Assembly (NCBI GenBank): GCA_936450465.1
Contig: OW388292.1
Location: forward strand, 9,629,756 to 9,693,755
Length of the DNA stretch: 64,000 nucleotides
Direction: 5' to 3'
Source: Gibbula magus
Lineage: Eukaryota > Mollusca > Gastropoda > Trochida > Trochidae
The position numbers and the translations under genes were made by a program. Positions 1-11,843 of the stretch are shown piece by piece. The notes beneath the pieces are model-generated. The model made no database searches, was not told the DNA's origin, and was given only the letters and a program-made list of their open reading frames with translations. How positions within the stretch are numbered: the stretch's first letter is position 1; the number at the start of each line of letters is the position of its first letter.

Positions 1-330
1 TCATCTCATTCAGGGCTTCCATGTACTGCAAGCAGACATTATAAATATATATATCATCTCATTCAAGGCGTCCATGTACTGCAAGCAGACATTATAAATA
101 TATATATATATCATCTCATTCAAGGCGTCCATGTTCTGCAAGCAGACATTATAAATATATATATCATCTCATTTCATTCAGGGCTTCCATGTACTGCAAG
201 CAGACATTATAAATATATATATATATATCATCTCATTCAGGGCTTCCATGTATTGCAAGCAGACATTATAAATATATATATATCATCTCATTCAGGGCTT
301 CCATGTATTGCAAGCAGACATTATAGAAAC
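1..330. repeat. Minisatellite, about 60-bp unit, roughly six copies
   Basis: The core TCATCTCATTCAGGGCTTCC, then an ATGTACTGCAAGCAGACATT segment and a variable (AT)n spacer, repeats about every 55-62 bases, and the array runs off the left edge. Copies differ by single bases (GGCTTCC/GGCGTCC) and by the AT tract length. It sits in or next to the MED23 intron downstream of the last visible exon. Positions 331-636 show no feature I can support. Confidence 0.9.
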
Positions 331-636
331 TGTCATACACATGTGCATTGCTCATCTTCTACAGCAGTCAAGTATAGAAGTACTACCCTTCAAGACTTTA
401 TTAAGAAACAGGTGACCAAAGCTCTTACAAACATTAGCAATGATACTGATGTTAAGCTTCAATGAGATTACTTACACTGTCACTTGTCGATCCTCACTCC
501 ACAACAGAGTTATGTTGGCCTTCTGTTGACCAATTGATAATGAATAGAATGGACAATGACCAATCACTGGGGCATCTGAATACTTAATAATTAACCTTTA
601 AAACATTGAATATTACGTGTCAACTCTGCTACTCAC

Positions 637-3600
637 TCTGTTAATGTTAGGGTTAGTGACGGTAGTGAACTCGAAGACTAAGTAATCAGCGAAGGCTCTC
701 AGGTGGGCGGACAAAGCTCTCGGTCCAAGACGATCCAACACTCTGGACAAATATAAGAAGTACAAGCCATTACATGTCGTTTTATAAAATAGTCCTTTCA
801 ATGGAGCTCCGATACTCTGAGTAAGATAAGATAAGATATAAATTGGACAACATCAAATTACATTTAATACAATATCTTTGGAACTTTTACCAACTTTACA
901 TTGAGTCTTAGCGTGGGGTTGGCGTGGACTTTGGACATATCCCACTTACTTGTAGGCTGTGGGTGAAACTCGGCTCTCCTCCAGCAAACTCTTCCATATG
1001 ATGCTGCAATATATATAGTAGTATGTGAAACATTGTAGCTTTGTCTACTGACTCACACTGTATTGATTTAACTGTAATATAAGCATAATATTTTCTGCTT
1101 TAACATAAAAGTTTTTGTTTGAATAATGTTGTATGACAGAGGAGTTTACAAATCTGTTTGGAACTCACCACAAGAATAGAGGAGTATTTCCCTGCATGGA
1201 GAAGTGAGCTATCAGATCGTTCTCATTCACCATACCTGCAAATGAAATGTATTCAATGAGATAGATTGTGGAACAATAAACATGAGAGCAAGGTAAGATT
1301 GCTAAATTAGGCAAATAGAAACTATTCAAATTTACCAGGTTTTTGACAAATAAAATAAGAAAAGCAACATTCTAAACTTAAAATATGAAGAGATTTCACT
1401 TCCAATGTTTGTACTTATTTTGAAGTTAACTTTTGTCTTTTGATGAACAATGAATGTCAACAAAGCATATTTAAACTGAACATACTGAAAGTATTAAACC
1501 TAAATACGAAACAAGAACTAGCCACAGTCTATCTGAACATAATGAAAGTATAAAGATCTCACTCTTCCACTTCTTGTACTCTGTCTCGACGTTCCGCTTG
1601 AGTTGACTCTTGTCCTCCTTCTGTACGGGGTTCTGGTTGAAGAAATCCTCGAGTACCGGGGGGAAGTACTGCAGTGTGTAGCTGGGCCAGCTGAGCGGCG
1701 TGTTCTGCATGATGGACATCAGGATCTCCTTGCACCAGCTGTTGGAGTAGTTGTCCAGACCTGCGGGCAGGAGCTTTCACGTCATTCTAACTTATTTAAG
1801 TACATTTCAAAATAAGATAAGGCACCATTTCACATAATAGGCATTATGTTGAAAGCATGTAAATCGCTTGAATATTTTATAGTCAACATCTAGAAATAAA
1901 CGAATAAACAAATGACAGTAAGCGAGTTACAAAGATATGTTTCCCCTCCCTTTCTTGGAGAGAGGTCATGAGCACAGCATTCTTCAATAAAGTCTACCAC
2001 AAAAAACAAGATACATCAATTCCTCGGAAAGATTTCAGCCAATGAAAAATCCATTTCAGTATTAACACGCTAATTCTTAAATCAAATACTGTCAAACCAT
2101 CCTGAGTGGACAAACTACAGGAATCATAACTCATTGAAAAAATCTCAGATTCATCACGGGCTATCTTGGGTTCAGATTACAAAGGGTTCTTAGTTCCAGT
2201 GATAGTCGTAGGTACCATGTACATTAACACTGGCTTAAGATAATAGCATTATCAAAGCTACTACGAAAATATTAGTCAAGAGATATTTATACCAGGACCT
2301 GCAGGCAATGAGTTAAGATCCCATGCCTTACAACTGATATCACGTATCAATAGACAATAGACTAACTCATATGCCAGTATTCTGACCAAGATGAGAGTTT
2401 ACAACATGTCTAAAATAATTGACAAGAAAGCAACCCACCAGTGATGTGAACAGACCGAGCGAGAGTGAGTACGAGAGCTCGGTTCAACTCCTCCGACTCG
2501 CCGGCCAGGAAGGATTGACTCTTGGACTCGTTGGAGATGCGAGTGAGTTGTGGCTGCACCTCGTAGCTTCCCAAACTGATGATGAGGCGCAACGCAGTGC
2601 TCTCAACACTGGCGTCAGAATGAAGCAGGGGTGAAAAAAAACAAGCAACATTTTTTTTCCTATTTACTTTGGTGGGTATGTTTAGCTGTTTTTATGTATT
2701 AGCTGTATTTGTAAAAAAAATATTATCCATGTCTGAAATATATCTTCCAAAATCTAGACTCATTTAAGTGAAATTAAGAGCGAAATATTGTTCAGTGTCA
2801 CTTGAGCATTATTTCAGTAATTTGAAGACATTACTTTGGCAAATCTATTCAGTTGTATGAGAATTATTCTCACTTTTCTACAACTAAGAGAAACATGAAG
2901 TCTATGCTCTAGCATGCAAGTGCTTGCATGTTCTCAAGTCACATGCAGTCTCAAACAAGAGGCGAGTCTCCTGTTAAACCTTGTATTTGAATCTCACCAG
3001 AGATGGAGCTGGTTCTGGTTGGTCTGCTGGATGGTGGCGAGGGTGTGCAGGTGGCCGAGCAGCTGGATGCGGTAGTGGATCTGGGTGTGGTGCAGTCGGT
3101 AGCTGAACATCTCCAGCAGCGTGTGCAGGATACCCAGCGCATGGCTGTTGAACACTGTGGGCAGTAGCTGGCCTAGAAGCAGTGGAATATGTAGTTAAAC
3201 ATCAGTTGTTGAACACTGTCGGCAGTAGCTGGCCTAGAAACAGTGGAATATGTAGTTAAACATCAGGTGTTGCATTACACAAGACATGATTGGACCAAGT
3301 CAGATGAATAGGGTTTATCAGTAATATTGTTGTAGAGAGAAAGTCTGCAACCCCACAGAATATAAAACAAGCTTGAAAAGTAGGCAGTTTTTGTTTGAAC
3401 ATCTCATTATAGCTATGCACTGTGGGAAAATCTGTTGCCACTTGATGAATCTAGTCCTCAATGTGTGATATTGTACTCAATGTAGTTAATTTGGTAGGGT
3501 ATTTGTTCAGACATTGAAAGGAGGGTGATATCAATATTTCTGTGTCTTTCATTAGGTTCGATCACTCTAGGAGAAGGTAAGACTGACTGATGAATCCCTT

Positions 3601-6600
3601 GATGCCGAGAGACTCAATCTCCATGTACACAAGCAGCCGACTGTAGGTCTCCACCAGCGCTGGGGCAAGGGATATATTCGACTTGTTCTTGGCTAAACGG
3701 ATCACCCTCGTCACAATACTGTGGATCAAACTGAAGAGAAGGGAAAGAAGGAAATTAGCTTATTTAATACAGAAATATTTGATTGAACCATATTAATGAT
3801 ACTATAAGTCAAACATGTACAAATACAAGTAATGATCAAGACCAAATTGCATCAAAAGTATCTTAATCAGGATTCAAATCAGCATATGCCCATGGCTTGT
3901 TAAAAAGATGCTGGTAAAATGCAATATCTGGTAGCCAAGAAGGCTTGTTAAATATAAAGATGATATTATTACATAGATGAATTTTCCCTGTTTGCACATT
4001 GACTCCTGTAAATACCATTACAAACAGAGACGTTGGCTGTGATAAAAAAACCAAAAGGCATTAACAGGCCAAACTTCATATCATTTCAAATTACATTCAC
4101 TAACTATTGTAAGAATAAACTTATAGATGCGCTGACCTCATCTTGGCGTGGACGGTGAGAGAGTCCAGGAGGCTCATTGAGAGGGGCTGGGTCGGGGCGG
4201 AGGATACGATGTTGCCAGGCAACAGGGTCGTGTTCTTGTTGTTCCCGTACACACTCTCCAGGAGTTTACCCATCGGCAGGCTGAAGTACTCTGTGTTTGT
4301 ACTATCTGGAATAGGTGAGACACTTTGCTTAGAGTTATTACACACTATGACACGGAGGGTAGGAATTTACCCATCTGTGTTTGTCATTATGAAAAAGTGT
4401 TATAACATCTTCCGAATTTTAAGTAATTTCAAAACTATCAGAACTTAAAGATAGGAATAATTGTTGTGGGATTAGATGCATAAAAGGAAATTGATATTTT
4501 GTGACAACAGTTATTAAAAGAGCTTTAAAGTCACACTTCAGCATTTCACAAAGATTCTCATTCAATGAATAATACTTACAAGCATTACACAGCAAGGCTA
4601 TCTTGTAGTCGTTCAGACTCAGATTGCTGTTGTTGTTAAATGTCTGTCTTAAAAACCTGAAAGATGTGTTTTGAAGAGTTAAAAGACTTGGCCAAAAAAG
4701 ACAATCATTTTATTTTTGCTTAATAAAGGTACATCAATATATTGAAAAAAGTATCACGATCTGCTTATAGTGTTGGAAGCTTATGTTATTATCCAGGCAA
4801 GAAATATTTCTTTTACTTCTGTGTTTATCATGTCTGAAATGATGGAAACTACGAACTCGAGGTGTTGACGCAGCCCGTAGGGTATGGGTCTCTGGAGCCG
4901 CTGCTTGTCACTCTCTGCCTTCTTGTTGAGGTGGATCCAGATACAGGTGCTGGCCAGGGCGTGGGTCGACTGCGGCTTGCTTACCTCAGGCATAGGGATC
5001 ACCTGGTCGTCAGAGTACAGCAGGTCGTACAGGCGCATCACCGGCAGGAAGTCTGCTAGCTGGGGAGGACATGTACGCATCCAAATGGTTTAATTTTTCA
5101 AATTTAGTAAAATCAAAGATATCATTTCGTCACTTGCTTCAAATGAATTTCATGAATATATACATCTCATCAATTTGAATATATGACTTAACAAAACCAT
5201 ATATGACATTTTGTAATTTTAAATTAGACAATACAACAAAATGTTTTTTCTTCAAAGTTTTAGTTGAAAAAGGCACCTTTTCACCACTTGGTTGAAATGA
5301 AGACCATATTTCATTATGGTATTTTCAACATTCATGAGCTGGAAACCACGTTTGATAGGAAGACGCATTGGAAACAAGGATAATAAATTGTCCTTTCACA
5401 ATATATAATGTATTCTAAAGAAAATGTTGAGTCAATAATTAATAACCAATTCGATGTTTGTGCATCTTAATGTTAGTTAAAAACAAAATAGATGATAAAA
5501 ACCTATTATCATCTTCACAGAAGAAGAGTATGCGGGGAGAGGTGGTTAAGAAATAAATAAAACAAATGAAAATATAGGTATCAAACAAAACGTTCCCCCA
5601 GTTTTAAAATGAAATGTCATGAGATGAATTCATCTCTACTTCCATATGGTAGCATGTCATGTCTGTAGAACTCTGAAGTTTATTTCCTCAACTTCAGCAA
5701 AAAGAATGACATCATTAGTATCTCTGTAAAATATGATTTCCTTAAATTTAAGCTTGAATGAGATCTTACTGTGAGACAATAGAATGTAACAGAAACTAAA
5801 ATCTGAAGTTTATCCCTTAAACCTCAGTTTGAATGATGATGTCATTAGTATGTGTGAAAGACATGTGATCTTACCATGTCTTGCTGTCTGTTTCCCTGCA
5901 ATGATGTACATGTTAAATATTTCCAACTCATGTCAACACACAATATTCTTATAAGAAACATCCTGATACGACATAAAGTGCAAAGAATGCAGATTGAAGT
6001 TCAGGGCCCAGATTTTTAAATCCATTTTAGCACTAGGGTGGATTTTGTAAGCCCTTAAAGCTAAGCAAGTCATAAGTACTTGAAAGTAGCGTTGGCTTAC
6101 AACCATCTCAGCAATAGAGACTTTGAAAATCTAGGCCCAGCTGCATGTTCAGATGATGAATGACAACTTCATGACAATTAATATGAAGAACAACCATCGA
6201 CTCCCATGACCACTCAAGAAAATAAAGAATGTTTTCAAAATTGTAAACTTACTGGATTTTTCTGAATACTTCCAGAAATGAATTGCAGCAGCACCCACAT
6301 CAAATGGTCTCGACCTTTCTTCAGGTTTTTGCCTTGCAACTGAAGCAAGCATCAAAGCAATTTGGTTATGTCCCAAATATTTATGTAACATAAGACACAG
6401 AAAATAACTTCAAATAACAATAACTGTAATTGAAAGATTGTTATCCAACAACATAACTTTTTAGATTTGAATTTGAAATTTCTATCGTCTTCCATTATTC
6501 CAACCAACTTTGAAGCTTGTTTGTTAATTGTACAAAATACATTGAGAAATGAAAATAGTTTAATAAAACTACAATCATTGACCTCCTCACTGACCTTTTC

Positions 6601-9600
6601 GTACAGAGACATGACCATGTGTGGAAAACTTGCGAACTGAAAAAGCACAAAGTAGATGAGTTGACTGGATAAGTGTTGCCATAGCAACTGACTCAATCCG
6701 GCATCGTCCACAGCTTCACTCTCCGACCTCTCCATCGCTACGACAACCAGGTCAACCAGCTGGTCCTCCAACACTTCACAACGCTGCTTGGCCTGTTCAC
6801 AAGAACACAATTTGCAGAATTATCTTAGTACCTCAAGTATCATATCTAAAAAATACAGATTCTTCAAAATACTTGCTCTTCAACAGAAAATTGATACAAA
6901 TATTCCAAGAGTGATGTTCTTCTAACCTGCTTGTTGAGCCCCAGCATGTTGCAGACCATTTCGCGGGAGTAGGGTTGTTCCAGCACGTAGCGCAGCAGTC
7001 CGGTCTGCGGGTCCTGGATCGCCTGTGGAAACATGAGACAGGGTCAGCATGCCACGTCCACATTTCTCACTTAGTGTAGAAACATGAGACAGGGTCAACA
7101 TGCCACGCCCAAATTAAACACTTATTGTAGAAACATGAGACAGGGTCAACATGCCACACCCACATTACGCTCTTAGTATAGAAACATGAGACAGGGTCAA
7201 CATGCCCTGCCCACATTACGCACTTAGTATAGAACAAGTAATTGTCACAAACGTGACCATGTCCCCCGCCGCAATCAAGGTTGAAGGGTTCATGAGATAT
7301 GGCGCTAACAACATTTTCAAAACTGGTCAAAGTCTCGCCGTGACCTTGAAAATGAGGTCAAGGTCACCGAAAACTTTTCAGGTCTGCTTATACCCCAGAT
7401 GAATACCAGTACGAAGTTTGAAGATTCTAGGTTGAGCGGTTCATTAGATATGGCGTTAACAATATTTTCAAAACTGGTCAAAGTCTCGCCCTGACCTTGA
7501 AAATGAGGTCAAGGTCACCAAAAACTTTTCAGGTCTGCGTATACCCCAGATGAAGATTGGTACCAAGTTTGAAGATGCTAGGTTGAGCGGTTCATTAGAT
7601 ATCGCGCTAACAAGAAGCGGGACGGACGTACTATGTCCCCCGCTCCGACAAAAATAAGACAGGGTCAACATGTCACACCCACATTACTCACTTAGTGTAG
7701 AAACATGAGACAGGGTCACTTGCCACTCCCACATTACGCACTTAGTGTAGAAAAATAAGACAGGGTCAACATGCCACACATACATTACTCACTTAGTGTA
7801 GAAAAATAAGACAGGGACATAGACTTGTCTTGTCAAAACTACATGGACTTGACTTGTTATATCTACATAGACTTGCCTTGTGAAAACTACATAGACTTGA
7901 TTTTTTAAATCTACATAGACTTGCCTTGTCAAAACTACATAGACTTGATTTTTTATATCTACATAGACTTGCCTTGTCAAAACTACATAGACTTGAATTT
8001 TATATCTACATAGACTTGCCTTGTCAAAACTACATAGACTTGATTTTTTATATCTACATAGACTTGCCTTGTCAAAACTACATAGACTTGATTTTTATAT
8101 CTACATAGACTTGCCTTGTCAAAACTACATAGACTTGATTTTTTATATCTACAAAACTACATAGACTTGATTTTTTATATCTACAAAACTACGTAGACTT
8201 GCCTTGTCATAAGGAAGAGGACCGCTGAGATGGAAGCGTAGAGTTGTTGTGTTGAGGCGCCACACGTTGTTCATGGACATCGAGTGACCCACGACGGGCA
8301 GCAGGTGACTCCTCCCTGTCAACAGCACAGAAACAATTCAAAATCTTTGATGTCACACCAGATTCATATCCATCCTTAAAAATAGAAGAGCCATGGGCTC
8401 TTTAGGTTGTTATGAGTTTTTTGTTTGATGTTGAAAACCGAAATAAAATGTTCTCAAGATAATGCACAATTCCCAGCCATGAAAAATTTCAAAGCTTTAA
8501 AAAATGTCATTGCATAACAAAAACGCCACTTGACACTAAATTTCAATAAAACTGATTATTCATGTATCCTTCTTTATGTATCACAATTCTTACAAAAACC
8601 TTCAAGAAAAGGCAATTCCAATTCCAATGGTATAAACCTACTCCCAAAATCATCATACCAAATACATACAATTTTGAAAAAAATAAATTGGCTTCACAAG
8701 TTAGTATACCTTAAAGAGCCATCAAGTATTTTTCAAAATTATAAAATATTACCATCCTACATCTGTCTTTTTGTCTGTTATTGGTTAGTTTCCAAAATTA
8801 TGTTTGAACAATTGGTGCAGGTCATTGTCCATTTTTCAATCATAAATTGCGACTTTCACCTTTGTTTTGTTACTATATTTAATCAACTAGCATTAAATTG
8901 ACAATTTTCTATGCTTTCTATGCCATCTGGTTTTGGAGAAGAAGTTGTTTAAAGGTCTCAGCGAAAATGCCTGCCACACCCATATTTGAGGCGGGTCAGG
9001 TTCGAATAACAAACTTTGATCCAGTGACAGGTACCTCTCCACCAAAATTTCAGCTTAAGCAGTGAAACACTTCTGGAGAAGAAATCGAAAATGAGAAATG
9101 TTTATGGACGCTGGACTCCGGCCCATGCCATAAACCCTCTGGCCTTATAAGTTAAATACATATGTATGAAATTTTCAACTCACAATCCCCACAGCCAGTG
9201 AAGAGTAAAAGTTATTTCATACACTGCAAAGAGCTGATAAAAGCCTCACCTGCTATAGAAACCATCTGAGCTGCTGGTCTGAAACTGTCCACGAAGCTGG
9301 AGAGCATCCGACCCATACTCTGAGTGTATACAAACATAACTCACATCACACACATAACATCACACACATCCAGTTAATCACATAATGAAGTACAATCATT
9401 GAAGTTAACAACGGGACACATGCAATTTGACATTACTATTGTACAATTGATTCATGTTCTCATAATTGTTCTCATGTGTTACTTATTGATAAGTTGGAAA
9501 AGCATCTACATCATAAATGTCAACACTCAACATCTTCTCACCCATTGTGGCCATGAACTTGTATCTGCAGACACTTTCGTGATCTCGTTAATGGCAAGAT

Positions 9601-11809
9601 ATGCTGGAAGTAGACAGGCATTTCGGTCCAAGATATAGGTCACCACCTGTGTATACAGAAAATAATTCCTTATATAACAACAAAAACATAAAATGTTCTC
9701 ATTGAAACTTTTTCATTTGATTCAAAATCACTATTTACTTTGTAGTAAAAAAAACCCAAAAAACTTAAAGAGATTATCTTTCATCATAAAGATATAAATT
9801 TTACTTGAGTGTTACTTGAGTATCGAATGATGACCTACCTCTGTGACTACCTCGACTTCAGGTAAGACTGCAACATTATCTGAAGGAATGGAGTTCTGTA
9901 ACTTGTCCAGGATCACCCGCAGGAGGTCCCGCACTCCCTGACAAACATCGTACAAAACATGACACTTTTTGAAAGAAAAAAAATATGTCTTTTAGCACTT
10001 TTCAGGCTAATGCAGTAATATATCTTTAACCAGCGGCCAATCTGAGCTTATTTCCTTTGAAAGGAGTTGTGCTTCCTGTAAATTGGCCACTCATTGTTGG
10101 ACACAAATTGACTCAACTTCCCAATGCAAGGCAAAACTCTTGCCATTCTTAATCACTGGCTGACTTAAGTCTTGCAGCATTTCCCTCTCTTTTCAGTACC
10201 AAGATAGTGGATCGCTGCACCTGAAACGTATAGTTTGCTCCGATTGCCTAAAGCATGGAAACCTTAAGGAACTAGAAGAGCGTTTGCGGGACACCGCAAA
10301 AGCAGAGCAGCTCCGAAACTTTGGGTCTCGCCTTTCCCTGTTCCGCCTTCTCCTCAGCATAAATAAAATGGGAATTTTTTTGGACAAAATGTTTTTCATT
10401 ATTCAAGTTATTCTAACAAGTTGAATCATCACTGGGGTCACTTTTCACAACTTTGTTCTTAAAACCTATTTCTGATTTCAAAATTGGATCAAAAGATTAA
10501 CATAGCCTTAACCAATATCTCATGACCTTGAACTTTGACCTTCAAGGTCACACCATCAATGATTACTTTTCATTGTGTATAACAATCATGCAATGACTCA
10601 AAAGTGTTCATTGTTAACATAAGGCATATTCACAATAGCACGCTTAAGTTGTGACCTTGCTGTGACCTTGACCTTTAACAGATTTTAGCAAAAACGTTTT
10701 CAAATCTTGGTCTTTCTCCATAGTTGATATATACCAAGTTAGGGCCTGATAGCACAGAAGTTGTTGAAGTTATCGTGTTTACAAGGATTTTTGTAGTGAT
10801 TTCAGAACTCATGACCTTGACCTTTGACCTTGAATGTGAGCATGTCAAAATATTTCCCCAGGTGTACAAGAAAGAAGCTATATATATGAGGTGTTGATAC
10901 CTTCATGGAAAAAAGTTATTAAGTGATTTCAGAACTGGTGACCTTAACCCTATCTCGCGACCTTGACCTTTTAAATTCAAGGTCACACAATCAGTGATCA
11001 CTTTTCATTATGTATAACAATCATGTAATGATTCAAAGTGTTAATAGTTGAAATAAGACATTTTTGCAAAAGCATGCTTAAGTCGTGCCCTCGCTGTGAC
11101 CTTGACCTTTGACGGATGTTAGCGAAAACCTTTTCAAATCTTGGCCTTTCTCCATAGTTGATGTACACCAAATAAGAGCCTGGTAGCACAAATATTTGTC
11201 AAGTTATCGTGTTTACAAGGATTTTTTTTAGCGATTTCAGAACTTGTGACCTTGACCTTTCACCTTGAATGTGAACATGTCAAAATCATCCACCAGGTTT
11301 ATAAGAAAGAAGCTATGTATATGAGGTGTTAATTCCTTCTTGGGAAAAGGTTATTTAGTGATTTCAGAACTGGTGACCTTGAACATGTTTCGTGACCTTG
11401 ACCTTTTAAATTCAAGATACACACAATCAGTGATCACTTTTCATTGTGTATCACAATCATGTAATGATTCAAAGTGTTAATAATTGAAATAAGACATTTT
11501 CGCAAAAGCATGCTTAAGTCGTGCCCTCGCTGTGACCTTGACCTTTGACGGATGTTAGCGAAAACCTTTTCAAATTTTTGCCTTTCTCCATAGTTGATGT
11601 ACACCAAATAAGAGCCTGATAGTACAAATATTTTTCAAGTTATCGTGTTTACAAGGATTTTTTAAGCGATTTCAGAACTCGTGACCTTGACCTTTGACCT
11701 TGAATATGAACATGTCAAAAAAATTCCCCAGGGGCATAAGTATCAAGTTATGTATATGAGTTCTCAAAACCTTCTAGGAAAAAAGTTATAGCGAATACAA
11801 AACGCGCGT

Positions 11810-11843
<34 letters not shown>

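Noticed and set aside
1559..1780. 73-codon frame on the minus strand
   Set aside because: It is the wrong frame of a MED23 exon; the correct frame gives the conserved TPLSWPSYTLQYFPPVLEDF segment.
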